From: Welwitschia mirabilis
Taxonomy: Eukaryota > Gnetophyta > Gnetopsida > Welwitschiales
DNA: 57,835 bases
Reading direction: 5' to 3'
NCBI GenBank assembly: GCA_051453625.1
Contig: JBOZIK010000001.1
Span: 196,840,609 to 196,898,443, forward strand
Shown here: positions 31,981 through 44,627 of the stretch, piece after piece
How the letters are laid out: each line of letters starts with the position of its first letter
Numbering within the stretch: position 1 is the first letter of the stretch
Made by a program: the position numbers and the translations under genes
The notes under the pieces: model-generated
The model's input: the letters and a program-made list of their open reading frames with translations, nothing else
Database searches by the model: none
Told to the model about the DNA's origin: nothing

Positions 31981-32992
31981 AAAAAGGCATTCAAAGGTTT
32001 TAAGGCATGACTTCATGAATCCAAGATAAGTGTCTCACCCCTCATACTAATTCACATCCCCTGCTGAAGCGTCCTTCCTCTTCTGTTTTCTCTTTAATCA
32101 GTCTAATAGCCCCCTCTGCCCTACTATGTTACCTCTTTTTTCTTTGAGGCTACCCTCTATCTGAACACCTTCTGTTCTTGATCTGTTGCACCTATAGCCT
32201 TTGACAGTCTTTTCTGTGATCGACCATGATGTTAGCATGGCAGGCAACAGATGCGGATGGCAGAGAAGCGTGAAGTATAGAACTGATGAGTTAACAGAAG
32301 ATGTGCCAGCAAAAAGAAATGCATAGCCAAGAAGGGTGTTGGGCGTGGAATGACGCAGCAGCAAGGAAAAGCTGTTGTCAAAATTTCATGGCGTTATGTT
32401 GAAAAAGGCCGGAACAAACTGAGTTTTGTGGTCGCATACGTTTTGAAGGTTATACAAGAGATTTTCTTCGACTATCATGAAGTAGTGGTAGAACATTCAA
32501 TTGGTGAAGTTTCGATGTAAAAAACTGATTTTACATGGCAGATTTACAAGTCTTGGGTGCTCCTTGGCCAGCTAGTTAGCAGTTCCAGCATCGACAGAGA
32601 CACAGGCGGGAAGAAGCCGTGGTGGACGAGTCAGCTGCCTCATTTTCTTTGTTTGACTGGTATAATTAATTAGTTTCTATAGCCGCATGAAAGTTCATAA
32701 GCAAGGAGTCCATGGCATCCGCAATGTTCAATTGTTCAATTCTGTCGATCCTTCTTGAAGCTTAGCAGATATCTTCTGCGTCATCCTGTATGCCTTAACA
32801 CCCTCTGTCAATTCTGTAAAAAAGGTGCAGCAACCATCGTAATAGCAATCCTTTATTAAAGTAGAATTGTTACGCATCAGTGTTGTTCCATGTTAAGAGG
32901 CAAGTGATATTATATTAATGCCAATCAGATGTCAACATGAATCACAGATTTTGGTCATGTTTGCAGGTGATTGTTGGAGACTGAGCTCATCC
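31981..32992. repeat. tandem segmental duplication, copy 2
   Basis: About 1.0 kb, period about 1.6 kb from copy 1. It keeps the uninterrupted sequence at the position of the N gap in copy 1 (32111-32131) and at the hAT target. Differences from copy 1 are mostly transitions. It carries the same SINE-like head and the unrecognised coding-like stretch, here with a premature stop. Confidence 0.8.
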
Positions 32993-33083
32993 TCTTTGTT
33001 ATCAGGAGAAGTTTCTACTGTATTTCCTTCCTAGGGTTTCTATAGCTTGTTAGTGCACGAAGCTTTGTTATGCTCCATGAAAA

Positions 33084-33296
33084 TTGATTTTCAGGTCCGT
33101 TCCAGTTCACTTTGTTTCAGATAAAACGCGGTCAAAATTCCTTTGGCGTCATATAACTAAAAGCCATGTTGGGTTTGTTGTTGATCGGCCACAGTTTGTA
33201 TCACAATCCCTCTTTATGAAAAATGGTATTTCAGTACTCATGGGCTTGTTAACTGTTCAAGGTTATGAAAGTGGCTTGAAGAAGTCTCCTATGTAA
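33084..33296 (+). other. unrecognised open frame, possible exon relic
   Basis: Seventy codons (MIFRSVPVHFVSDKTRSKF, later SHVGFVVDRPQFVSQSLFMK) follow an acceptor-like gattttcag. The texture is coding-like and GC-richer than the surroundings, but no domain is recognisable and no donor or upstream partner could be fixed. Confidence 0.25.
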
Positions 33297-35479
33297 ACTT
33301 CTATTTTTATAAATGGAGGCTAAAGAGATAACCAAAAGATTTTGATTTTGATTTTAGATTAATTTCTAGCTAAATTTCAATGACACTATAATGTGACCTC
33401 CACTTCTTAATTTAAAAAAGGGTTTTCTATGTTATTTTTAGTGGACATACATTCTGGATGGTATGTTGAACATGGAGACATTTAAAAGAATGGGCCTATC
33501 TCAAATGATTTAGAAGCAAGGCCCCATATAAGATGGTCAAACACAAGGGGTATCTTACAGTTGCCTCCTCTTTGACTTAAGGTGTAAAAGTGAACCTCAT
33601 GTCAAAAATGATCATGCATCCCTTTTGAGGTTAACACACATGCTTAAATGGTTTTTTTTGTTTGTTCTAAAGGTGATGTGGGACAAGTCGAATAAACATC
33701 AAATATGTGACATGAATAAGATTTAGATGTGTGTATGAAAGAAATGGTGAATGCATCATGAGTGAAGCAAAAGATTACAAATAGACCAATAGGAGGAATG
33801 ACAAAGGAATGTGTTTGATCAGGTAGAATGAGGATAAATCAAAAGAACTATGTGACAAATAGAAAGTGATGAAATCAAAGATAAAATGCATGGGAGGTTG
33901 TTACCAAGGACAAGTGATTGGTACAAGGAGTTGGGTACCAACAAATAACAAGTTGAATAAGAAGCGGGGTTAGTCTCAAACACAAAAATGACTTAATTAA
34001 GAGAACTTACTAAGAAGTCGTTAAGGTATAGGTGAAGGGAAGAGTCATCTCTCAATCAAGAGGATCTTCCTACTCAATTGCTTCTATCATACCAAGAGCA
34101 TGTCAGTAATTATTTAAATAATCTTAACTATTATCCATTGACCCTAGGCTTTTCTTAGCATCTAAATCAAAAAACTCAACAAAGCCATTCAAGATGCACT
34201 TCGGTATAAGATGAGGACCTAGCAACTTTGAATTTAACTCCTTGTAAGGATGTGTCCAAACATTGTGCGATGAGACCAACTAATTAGACTTGAAAAATGA
34301 AAAAAGGTTGAAGAAAACATTTGAAGCTATTTAATAAAGACTTTCAAATATTGCTTGTTTTATTCCTATTTTTTCTTTCCTTTTTTTTCCTTTTTTTTTT
34401 TTTTTTTGCTTCTATTTATCTAAAATGATGAAGTACTTAAATTGAAATGTAAACAGGTCATAGAAGAAGGATTATCATTGTTGATGTCATAGATGATAAG
34501 GGATTTAGAAGAGAAAACAAGAGAATGAATATGAAAAGGAAATGTGATGCCATGCTAAATGAATAGGAATAATCCCATGGAAGTAAAGTACCTAGGTCGA
34601 TGGAATGCATGCCACAGTAAAGTAACAAGAAGGTAGTAGATGGAAGGATTTGCGCTAGTCATATGTAGTGGATGTCCATCTTGAATGTGATTGATTAACT
34701 AAGTGATACATCGCATCAAGTGAGTCACAACCTGTAAAACACAAATAGACGATTCAAGCATGAAATCTCTGTGACATGTGTAAAAGAACAATGTTACCCT
34801 ATATGAAAAGCAATGTGTCTATACATGGAATATCTCATTACCAAAGTAAATGCAATGTAGAAAGCATTTAAATTAATCAACGAATATGCAAGAAATGACC
34901 AAATGATGGTATGTAATAAAAACACATATATTTAGGGGAATTTTTTTTTTGTGATAATGTTTTTTCATTCATCTTGTTATAAAAGTTTTTCATAAGGTTT
35001 TAAAATATTACACTTTGGGAATAGGCATGAGTGGTGTGATAGGCTGAGCCTTTTACATGGCTATGCGAACTCGTTTTACATGAGGAGTTTTGACCATCAA
35101 GTACCTTGTCCTTCGCGTTTAAGCTAGACAAGCAAGCTAGCATTTTTTTTAAATTTTCAGTTTAGTTTCTTTCTTTCCTTCTTTCTTGTTTTTGGTCACT
35201 TTTTTTTTAAAAGATATATACATGTGTTCTTTTTTTTGTGTTTTGTTGTTGGTGGTGTTTTTTTTTCTTTGTTCTTTTTTTTAATACTTTTTTCCAAAAG
35301 GTTTTTTTTGAAAAGCTTGGATCATGAGCTAGTTGAAAAGTCATCTAAGAGAGATGAAATCCATTCTACATCTAGGATTTAAGTGTTAAGAATCGGCAAG
35401 ATCTTCTTCTTATGAGGATCCACTAGATCATGTTCAAAGTGCAAGAAAGGAATAGTCATCTTTTTAGGTATAGGAGATG
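33297..35479. other. AT-rich DNA with long T tracts
   Basis: T-rich tracts lie at 34364-34408 and 35145-35300. No gene was recognised. It may be the remnant 3' side of the minus-strand protease fragment that follows, but no RT motif was found. Confidence 0.4.
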
Positions 35480-35947
35480 GTAGTGGAGAGCATGATGTGG
35501 ATAGAGCTTTTACATTCGCTAGGATGTGATTTCATTCCAATAGCACTGAAATTTTGGATCTAACAAATTTTAACTTCTGATGAGTCAATGATATGATTGC
35601 CCTCATGTCCATTATTTAGGGGTGCCCAATAATGAGTTGAATGTGACTACATTGTCTATCATATGGAACTTGATATCCTTGACCTTTTGAGTCACTTCAA
35701 AGTGTAAAATGACTGTGCCTCTTGATTTGTCTTTTTGGTCATTAAAACCTCTAATCATTACACTTTCCTTTAAATATACAAGATGCCCAATTTTAAGCTT
35801 CTCAAGGAATGAGGAGCCTATTACATTTAATTTGGCTTTGCAATCAATTAAGGCTTTACTCACTTTGTTAGGCCTAAATTTTATAGAAATGTAGGGTGAT
35901 TCAATTATGATTGTACTCTTGGGGGTTGTAGAAATCTTATGATGCAA
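35480..35947 (-). pseudogene. Ty3/gypsy retropepsin fragment
   Basis: The minus-strand frame (35612-35947) reads KALIDCKAKLNVIGSSFLEK, IRGFNDQKDKSRGTVILHFE and VVTFNSLLGTP. This matches a second plant Ty3 protease type (ALIDCGAELN.IS..FL.KL...RGFNG...SRG.V.L.FEV...FN.LLGRPW). The active-site Gly is replaced by Lys (DCKA), so it is inactive. A stop follows LLGTP, and similarity continues faintly to about 35480 in another frame. It is a different lineage from the 9-11 kb copies. Confidence 0.75.
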
Positions 35948-36078
35948 GGACTATATTGTTTCCTTGTCTTTTTCACTCTTTTAAACATGTAATGGCTTTG
36001 AGATAGTTTCTGTTTTGGGTGGTTAACTTTGATTAGAAGGTAACTTTAGACTTATCGTTTCTTGAATATCCTTTTGAA

Positions 36079-37431
36079 TGTGAGTCTATAAATTTTAGAG
36101 CTTTTACATTACAATTGAGTTAAATGACCAATTAACCTTAATGGAAGACATTAATATCATTAATTTTTATCATAAAAACTTATCTTTTATTGATTTCCAT
36201 ATTAATTATGAACTTGTCCATTTCCCCATGACAATTTCAGGTTATTTATGCTTAAATGAAGGGCATGGATTAAAATGAATATATTTAGATCTAAAATGCC
36301 AGTGTTCCATCTAGGAGCATTGGTGTCATCAGTTTTTCTACATAAATCACCTTCAAACTCATATTTCTCACTCATCATGGAAATTTAGATAGAATGTACT
36401 TATGGGCTCAATCATATTTCACATAAAAAATAATTGCATTCTTGACAACATGTGGTAGTGATAACAAGGATTTGCATGATGACATTTGGCAAGGTTGAGT
36501 AGGATGATAGTTGAGACACATGGCATTAATAGTAGTTGGCAGCAATTGCAGCACTCTTGAGCCAAATATTGGCATCATCATAAGCATCTTCACCATATGA
36601 AAACTAAGATAAATCGTCTTACTTAAATGTTATGATTTTGTAACCCTCTGTCTAACGCTATAAGCCAAGGGATTATAACCATTCGTTTCCCCATCTCTCC
36701 CTATAAAAGGGCCTCAAACCCTTCACTGTATCATCTTTGGCTTGGGAGAATTGTAGAGCCCTATAGCATTAATCATGACGGCTTTCTAAACAACTCTTTG
36801 AGGAAGTAAGCTAGCCTTCGAGGATTGCTAAAGAGTTCTTTCTACATCTTTCTTCCTTTGCTATAAAATTATTCCTTTTTACAATATTAAAGTTGTTACT
36901 TTTTAATTTAAATTCATGAGTAACATTATAATTAGAATGCTTAGGTAACTACTTTAATCATTAAACTTTATTGCGTTTTGAGTGAGCTCTTTTAATGCTT
37001 GGTTTAAGTCTTTTCACTTTGTAGATATTAAGTACTTAGGTCCTTACTTTCTATTATTGTTTAAGGCTTTGAAAATCAAGTGGTAATTGAATCCACTATT
37101 ACCATATGATGAATGAGATAATGTTACCATGATTTAGGCCAAAACATTTAATGGTTTAAGCATGTTGCAGGAAGTCAAATAGATAACATTGAAGTGAAGG
37201 ACTTCTTAAGCATGAATTAGCAATACCCTAGATCTAGTTTGCTTCACTTCTCTCTCAAGATGAAGTTCAAACTCAACTCAAAATTCACCTCTCTCTTTTC
37301 TTTTCTTAAAATTTGTACTTGCATTAAAGTTTAAGATAGTGCAATTCTGCCGCTACCCATGTTATCCCTGAGGGAGAATGATAACTGAGTATATCTCAGT
37401 TTTAAATCTAGTTCATTATAAACTATAAAGA
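36079..37431 (+). repeat. 5' LTR of the Athila-type element
   Basis: It matches 44628-46011 along its length: ATTAACCTTAAT, TTATCATAAAAACTTATCTT, ATGACAATTTCAGGTTATTT, the TATA block, and GGAAGTAAGCTAG near the end. The start is set by alignment to the 3' LTR next to its PPT and is uncertain by tens of bases. Confidence 0.75.
36712..36719 (+). promoter_or_regulatory. TATA box in the 5' LTR
   Basis: TATAAAAG within CCTATAAAAGGGCCTCAAAC. It is preserved in both LTRs while the surroundings diverge, as expected for the retroelement promoter. Confidence 0.65.
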
Positions 37432-37437
37432 GATTTT

Positions 37438-37455
37438 GACACCATTGGTAGGATA
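37438..37455 (+). other. degenerate tRNA-Asp primer-binding site
   Basis: TGACACCATTGGTAGGAT against the consensus TGGCGCCGTTGCCGGGGA: 10 of 18 identical and most differences are transitions. It sits where a PBS should, directly after the 5' LTR. Confidence 0.5.
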
Positions 37456-38329
37456 ACAGTAAGATAGTAGCTCAGAAGAGTACTACTTTTCTTTTTGCAA
37501 GTTTTTATACATAAATTTTGCATTTCTAGGAGTGGATACTAGTCCTCTTTAGTGATATCGAAATTGGTTCATTTCTTTCTTTTCCTTTGTGTATTTCTTT
37601 AGTTTTCCTTTCAATGGTTGGTATTAATCATTCCAGTGAAACCTGAACTAGTCCAGCTTGCTTAAGGTTTGTTTTTGATTTTGTGCTAACTTGTGTTATG
37701 TAGGTCTAACATCTTGTGTTGCAGGTTACTCTAGGAGCAAAAACATAAACTAAAAACTAAAAATTTTAATCTTTATTGCCTGCTATGTTTTTCTGTATTT
37801 TTGTGCATTTTGGCTTCTGTGTTTTTGTGATTTCACTATGTATTAAAAACCTTTAAAATATTTAAAAATTTTGTCATGATTTTGATAATGTTGGGCTTAA
37901 TTTTGTTCATGTTTTTGGTTTTTGTTTATTTCACTATGACCCTGTTATTGTAATCATTCTGTGCATGATCGACAAATCCCTCTGTGAAAACTGAAACTGA
38001 GACTCAAAATTGATCAACACCATCATCTTCCCTCACTGGCATCACTGTCCCTTTAGCTTAGAACACCTTAAATTTTAAATAAACACTCTGTCAAAACACT
38101 AAAATTGAACTAACTTGTAGGCTCTATGAAATTACCTCTAAAACTTCCTTGAAACCTTCTGAACTTGTTCTTGCATGACCTAGATCCATGACAAAATAGG
38201 GATATTAGTTTGTAATATCATGGATCCCTACATCACAACAATAAAACCTAAATGATCCACTTAATTTTTAAGACACCTTTAATTAACCTTTGTTTAACAA
38301 AGAAATAAAAAATTAATAGCCTATTATTT

Positions 38330-39700
38330 TACCCAGGAAGCAGTCAAATGACAAACTACTATAGCTAGTGCTAATCAAAATAGGTAAACTCTTTGTGACT
38401 ACCTTCAACCACAATTCCTAGGAACACCCTGTTACATAGTGCTGTCACCCATTAATGAAAGGCTAGAATTCAAACCCTTCACCATACAACTTTTGTCTTA
38501 TTTCCATGGTCTTGAATCTGAAGGTCCATTTACCCATTAATCAAAGACTAAAATTCAAACCCTCCACCATACAACTTTTGCCTCATTTTTGTGGTCTATA
38601 ATATAAAGATCCGTATCTCCACCTTAAGGAATTCAAATGCATTTTATCAACCATTCCAAAAAATCCGAATACATATGATGCCCTTAGGCCCATATTATTC
38701 CTATTTTCCTTAAAGGAAAAGGCAAAATCCTAGTTTTACACCCTTAAGCCTTTGTTTATTAGATCATGATCTCACCTTAATAAAGCCTTTATCTCCAAAT
38801 TATTTTTCAATTAACAAATTCCCTAAGAAAATAAATCATGAATTTCCATTAGAAGGATCTAAAAAAATTTTCCATGCCTTTGTTTAATTTAAAGACTTAT
38901 TACTAAAATGTCTCTAACATGGTTTTGAGCTAGGTAGGAAAGTAAGGTTCTTCTACAATGGGTTGTCTATGAATAACTATTAATTACTTAAGATAATGAG
39001 CTAAGGTAATTTTCTTAGTATGCTCCTAGACAAGGTTTGGGAGTACTTAGAAAGTATAGAAAGTATAGCTAAGAGTTCAAAGAGTTGGGAAAAAACTACC
39101 AAATCCTCAAGATCCCATCGCTCAGTCAGGTCTATAAGCATGTTTAAGATTTTGAGGTAAACAAAAAATAGAAAAATTAGCGAGGAGATTAAAATCTTTA
39201 ACTGCCTCACCTTCAACCTCATCCATGGTTATTAAGATTGAATATTTGATTTGCCACATTAATACTAATGAAACTGTTAAATGTCCCTCCATTTCTTTAT
39301 TCTAAAACACAGTCAATGAGCAAGTAAACACAGTAGTGCACCAATGGCAAAATCCTAAAAACAACCTATACTCAAATGCTTACAATCCCAGTTGGAGAAA
39401 TCACCCTAACTTTTCTTAGAAATTGGATAATCAAAATCTTCCAAAAAACCAATACACATCATCATCTCCTCATCCTTTCACTTCCAATTACCAAAAACTA
39501 ACCTCATCCATCTATTTTAAGGATTTAATTAGAAAATTCATGGAAACTCAAGATTATCTTAACATAAACAATGAACAATCATTAAAATAACACTTCTCCA
39601 TATTAAATAGCCTTAAGTAAAACATGCAATCTATTACCCAAGTCCTCCAACAACTTCAGCAAATACAAATCCCAATAAGCAAACTTCCCATAAGTGCTTA
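38330..39700 (+). pseudogene. Athila-type gag relic
   Basis: Across several frames the order of Athila gag is readable: a Pro-rich N-terminal part, HHTTFVLFPWS, FPLKEKAK-like residues (near 38700), FKDLLLKCL and HGFEL with RFFYNGLS (38890-38970), and NLYSNAYNPSWRNHPNFS (39364-39417), the family's NPYSNTYNPGWRNHPNFSW signature. The protein would form the particle shell. Many TAA/TAG stops make it non-coding. An 83-bp stretch (attaatnaaaggctanaattcaa...caacttttg) is duplicated in tandem at 38451-38533 and 38534-38615. Confidence 0.75.
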
Positions 39701-40089
39701 ACTAAATCCAAAGGAACTTAGGCTTATTAAAGGGGTAAAACACTTAGAAGAAACTAAGTCTATATAACTCAAAAGCAGAAATCAATCCCCATAGAAAATA
39801 AAGAAAAGGATAGAAATGAAGAATCTTTACTTATATACAAAGATCCCTTACCTTTTCCTCAACAATTTAGGAAGTAAAATATAATGAAAAATAATTAGAG
39901 GCTTTAGAAATTTTCAAGAAATTAATGTAAACATCCCTCTCCTAGAATCCGTTAAACAAGTACCTTCCTGTGCAAAATTCCTTAAAGACGTGGACACTCT
40001 CAAAAGGTGCATGAATGTAAAGAGCAAAGCTTTCCTAGTGTAGTAAACGAATGAAGTCCTTCAAAATCAAGGTTCATCCAAATACAAAG

Positions 40090-40500
40090 ACCCTAAATGC
40101 CCTACAATTGCCATTACCATAAGCAATAAGTGACTTAACCAAGCTTTATTAGACTTAGGGGCCAACATGAATTTGCTTCCCTATGGAACCTACAAAGAGT
40201 TAAGCTTAGAAGCACTTAACAACATAAAACTCCAATTCTATTTAGTTAACAACTCTATAAAAATGCCATTAGAAGTCATAGAGGATGTTATCATTAGGGT
40301 TGATAGTTGCTACATTACAATGGACTTCATTGTTTTAAACATGAAAAACTCAATGAACTAATCAATACCTATCATTTTAGAAAGATCATTCTTCGTAACT
40401 TTAAATTTCTTACTCAATTGCAAGAATAGATTAATGAAGATTTTCTTTTGGTAAAATTATCATAGAACTAAATGTCTTTAATGCCATGAAGTTTTCATTA
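40090..40500 (+). pseudogene. Athila-type retropepsin relic
   Basis: The sequence reads QALLDLGANMNLLPYGTYKE, then LYLVNNSIK-like residues, VIIRVDSCYITMDFIVLNM, and after a frame break IPIILERSFF and LLNCKNRLMKIFF. The catalytic DLGA loop (from 40152) is still intact, unlike in the other proteases of this window. The usual upstream linker (IPF.EAL.Q.P.YAKFLKD) can be followed from about 39930 with stops. Confidence 0.8.
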
Positions 40501-40759
40501 AATAAGGAAGGGGTAGAATATGTGGATACAATACAAATACTTTTTGAAAATAAAATATCCACTCCCCATTCTCCCAAAAATGATGACTTAGATTGCTCTT
40601 AAGAAACATGCACTGTCATTCAAAATGAAATTGACTTCGAACTCTACCTTTATCAAATGATCTAAATATGCTTTCTTAGGTGATAACTTCACCTTTCTAG
40701 TAGTCATAAATTCTTCCTTAACCCCATCTCAAGAAGCTCAATTACTTAAACTCTTAAAG

Positions 40760-41700
40760 AGGAATAAGCGGGCAATAGGATGGACCCTCTCAGACATTAG
40801 AGGAATTGATCCCCAACATTTTCATTCAAATATCTATTTAGAGGATGATGTTAAGCCATCTAGAGAAGCCTATAAACGAATAAACCCAACCTTAAAGGAG
40901 GTAGTTAAAAAAGAGATGATCAAACTTCTTGATAACAGGATTATCTATTCTATTTTAGATAGCAAATGAATGAGTCCACTTAGACTATGGCTAAGAAAGT
41001 AGGAATTATCCTTGTCTTAAATAAGCACAATCAACTTATCCCTATCAGACCTGTAGTAAAATGAAAGATGTGCATCGACTATAGAAAATTAAATGTCATC
41101 TCAAGAAAGGATCACTTTCCTCTACCTTTCTCTAACTAAATCCTAGATTAGCTTATAAGGCATCCATTTTACTATTTCTTAGATGGGCACTCGAGTTATA
41201 ATTAAATTAAAGTTGCTCTTAAGGACCAATATAAAACTACCTTCGCCTACTCCTATGAAATGTTCACCTACAAACAGATGCCCTTTGGATCATGCAATGT
41301 GTTAGCCACTTTTCAACATTGCATGATTTGAATCTTCTTTAATTTATTAGATTCGGATGGCAAAATCTTCATGGATTACTTTTTAATCATGGAACTTCTT
41401 TTAACCATTATATGCACAACTTAGAATGGGTCCTTGAGTGATGTATCAAAAAACATCTTATGCTCAACTAGGAGAAATGCTACTTTATGATTAATCAAGG
41501 CAAAGTTTTAGGATACATCATCTCTAAAGAAGTTATCCAAGTAGATCTTGCTAAGGTTTCTCTAATCACACACCTGTCAAATCCTTAAAAACAAAAAGAT
41601 ATTAGATCTTTATTAGGACATGCAGAATACTATATGAAATTTATCAAGGATTTTAGTAAAATCTCTAAGCCATTGTATGATCTTTTGAGTAAAGACGTCA
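40760..41700 (+). pseudogene. Ty3/gypsy reverse transcriptase relic
   Basis: Ordered motifs: RRAIGWT.SDI.GI (from 40770), CIDYRKLNVISRKDHFPLPF (41070-41130), FAYSYEMFTYKQMPFG (near 41243-41290), IFMDYF at the active site (41363-41380; family FMDDF), and the thumb/connection KEVIQVDLAKVS with SLLGHAEYYMKFIKDFSKIS (41610-41670). The second catalytic Asp is Tyr, and stops break the frame repeatedly. Confidence 0.85.
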
Positions 41701-41739
41701 TCTTTAAATGGAACCTTGAATGTTAACAAGTTTTTGAAC

Positions 41740-42130
41740 AACTCAAAGAAAAACTAACTTTCATCCCAATCATTCAACCACTCAACTAGAAGTTACCTTT
41801 TAAGCTTACATATGATGCTAGTGATTATGTGGTTGGGGCCATTTTAGGATAAAGAATACCTAAAAAATCAGTCGTGAGTTAAACTATATAGTTTGGGAAA
41901 AAGAGTTACTCGCTATAGTCTTTGCCTTAGAGAAATTTAGGCAATACCATGGAGGATCTAAGTTAATTACCTATACTAATCATTTGACCCTTAGATATCT
42001 CTTTACCAAAATGGATTCAAAACCAAGACTGATTAAATGGATCTTACTTCTATAGAAATTTGACTTGAAGATTAAAGATAAAAAGGGTTTTGATAATGTA
42101 GTTGTAGATCATCTTTCACATGTAACTCAA
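41740..42130 (+). pseudogene. Ty3 RNase H relic
   Basis: YDASDYVVGAILG (41813-41851) corresponds to the CDASDYAVGAVLGQ start of Ty3 RNase [22 protein letters not shown]-like sequence follows near 41900, then LRYLFTK, and DLKIKDKKGFDNVVVDHLSH (42063-42122) closes the domain. It is frame-broken. Confidence 0.8.
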
Positions 42131-42339
42131 GAGAGTTTACAAATTTCCCTTTCCTTATTAATGAAACCTTTTTAGATGAACATCTCTTTTTAGTTAAGGA
42201 AGCACCTTGGTTTGCAGATATTGCCAACTACATAGTCTCTAAAACCACTCCTTCTCATTAGAATCCCAATGATAAAAAGAGATTCCTAAGCTAGGTCAAA
42301 TAATTCTTTTAGGATAGCTCATATCTTTCTAAGTACTAC

Positions 42340-43440
42340 CTATACCAAATCATTTGCAAATGTGTGCCCTAAACCAAAATTCATGGCATCCTTAAGCATT
42401 GTCATTCTGATGCTTATGGGGGCTATCACATAATCAACAAAACTACTATAAAAGTCCTTCATTCTAGTTTCTATTGGCCTTCTATTTTTAAAGGCTCCTA
42501 CTTCTATTGCAAATATTGTGATAATTGCTAAAAATTAGGAACTTTTTCATGGAGACAAAGGATGCCTCTAAAATCCATTCTCGTGGTTGAAACTTTTAAC
42601 GTTCGAGGAATTGATTTTTAAGGCCCTTATCCACCTTCAAATGGGAATTAGTACATTTTGGTGCATGTGGACTACGTAACAAAATAAGTTGAAAATTGTA
42701 CTTGTTTGACCAAATGATGCTCAAATTGTGATTAAATTCTTTAAGAAAAATATCTTAACATGATTTAGCTATCCACGAGTTTAAATTAACAATGAAGGAA
42801 TACTTTTTTGCAATAAAATATTCAACAACCTTCTTAATAAATAAAGTAGTAGCACCTTGCCATCCCTAAACCAGTGGCCAAGTTAAGATTACAAATAGGA
42901 AGAGTAAGAAAATTCTACAAAAGGTAGTTAAGTCAACATGAAAAGACTGGTCCTTTAAGCTTAATGATGTTTTATGGGCCTATCGCACTACTTGAAAACT
43001 TCTTTAGAAATGTTACCATTTAAGCTAGTCTATTGAAAAACCTATCATCTACCCATGAAATTTAAACACAAAGCATACTAAGTGATTGCAAACATGAATT
43101 TAAATTTGGAGGCTGCAAGGAAAAATAGGGTTATATAACTTAACTAATTAGACAAAATCTAGAGTGACGCCTATGAAAACATGAGGATAAACAAAGAGAT
43201 GATGAAGAAATTCCATGATTAACATATCCTTAAGAAAACTTTCAAGGAGGAAAAACTAGTTCTACTTTATAACTCATGCTTACATCTTTTCCTAAGCAAA
43301 CTAGTTGTTGGTGTAAAGGACCATTTTTAATAAATAAAGTCTTTCGTTATGAAGTATTTCTCATAGAAAATCCCAAAAACCCTCAACTATTTAAAGTAAA
43401 TGGATATTATCTATAGCACTGTCATCTACCTATAGTTAAG
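42340..43440 (+). pseudogene. Ty3 integrase relic
   Basis: The HHCC zinc finger is readable (HCHSDAYGGYH... then CKYCDNC, 42395-42530), followed by the core start GIDF.GPYPPSNGN.YILVHV (42612-42670) with the first catalytic Asp region. The second Asp motif is changed to NNEG near 42790. PFKLVY..TYHLPMKFKHKAY (43010-43075) and LFKVNGYYL near 43390 match the C-terminal Athila domain. Stops are frequent. Confidence 0.8.
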
Positions 43441-43499
43441 GTCAAGTTTACGTATGGGTTTTTAAGAAAAAGTATGCTTATTTCAAGTATGTTGATTAA

Positions 43500-44607
43500 G
43501 AACACATTCGCTTATGGTTTCTGATTTTGGAAAAACTTGGTTAAAAAGGTGGCATTTACCTTTATATGTGTTCATAATTCTAAAGCCTTTGACACGAACA
43601 AAATTTGTCTTAAATAGGCTAATGAGCCAAAGACTTCCTGATGTACATAAAAATGACTATGAGAAGATGAATAAAAGAAAATAGTATATCTCTTCTCCAA
43701 ATGTACATAACATTAATCACTTAATTGGGTTTGGTTAACTACATTGGGGCTATGAATGCTTACTAGTAATGCAGCTCTATTGATCTAATTATGGCATGTT
43801 CAACTGCATCGAGGATATAAACACTCATTAGAAATGCAACATTAATTTCTTTATAAAATAACATGCTTAATTTTATTAGCAGAAAATGTCATAATACTAG
43901 ATGCTCAATGTGATTCAGAGGCTTAAAACTAAGAACATATGCAAAGATAAAAATGGAAAATAAAGGAATGACAAAGGTGGAAATCAGAGGCTTTAGGTAA
44001 CTTATTGTCTTTTAACCTTAGTACTTATGATTTTTTATGATTTCTTAAATTTGTATAATTTACTTAGTTAAAACTTCTCTTGTGTAATATTAAAACTTCT
44101 CTTGTGTAATATTATGATCCACTAAAAATGCAAAAATATAATAAGGGTCATTAACTTAGGATAGTTCACTTATTTATTCATTAGTTTATGGCTTACTTCA
44201 TTTGATGCGTTTACCATCTCCATTTTACTCCACACCACTTCGCTACACTTCATATCCATTTTCATAAGAAATAACTACTAAGGAATAAACTGTTTTTATC
44301 AATAGGCTTTCCCTTAACTTAATTACATAGTTTTCAATAAGAGAACTCTTCGTGATTCTTTCTAAGTCTTACGTTCTCAAATACCTTAAACATTTTTCAC
44401 CACATAACTTTGAAGAGAAAATTCAATTTTGTTTAGGGAATATCTCATCTGATTTTTAATGTTAAAATTTTTCATTTTTAATGCCTTAATTCCAAAAATT
44501 GATCATAAATTTTTTTAAAGTTATATCATTTGCATACTTAAGTGCTTTTGACTTTGATAATTTTCTATGTTTAATCGTTTCGTCATCAACGTTTTACTAA
44601 GACACTA
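43500..44607 (+). other. untranslated 3' interior of the Athila-type element
   Basis: This is about 1.1 kb between integrase and PPT with no env-like frame. It contains two loose copies of a motif ending (g/c)actacattggggctatgaat (43735-43860), also found inverted near 50640-50740, and a short duplication aacttctcttgtgtaatat at 44072 and 44094. Confidence 0.5.
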
Positions 44608-44609
44608 GC

Positions 44610-44627
44610 AAGAGACTGGTTAGGGGG
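44610..44627 (+). other. polypurine tract of the Athila-type element
   Basis: agagactggttaggggg lies immediately before the TGTG start of the 3' LTR, as required for plus-strand priming. Confidence 0.6.

Noticed and set aside
34364-35300. T-rich tracts as SINE or retrogene poly(A) tails
   Set aside because: No recognisable SINE head, coding body or target duplication flanks them.
39001-39222. Minus-strand 73-codon frame in the Athila gag region
   Set aside because: Shadow of the plus-strand gag. The opposite frames carry the gag motifs.
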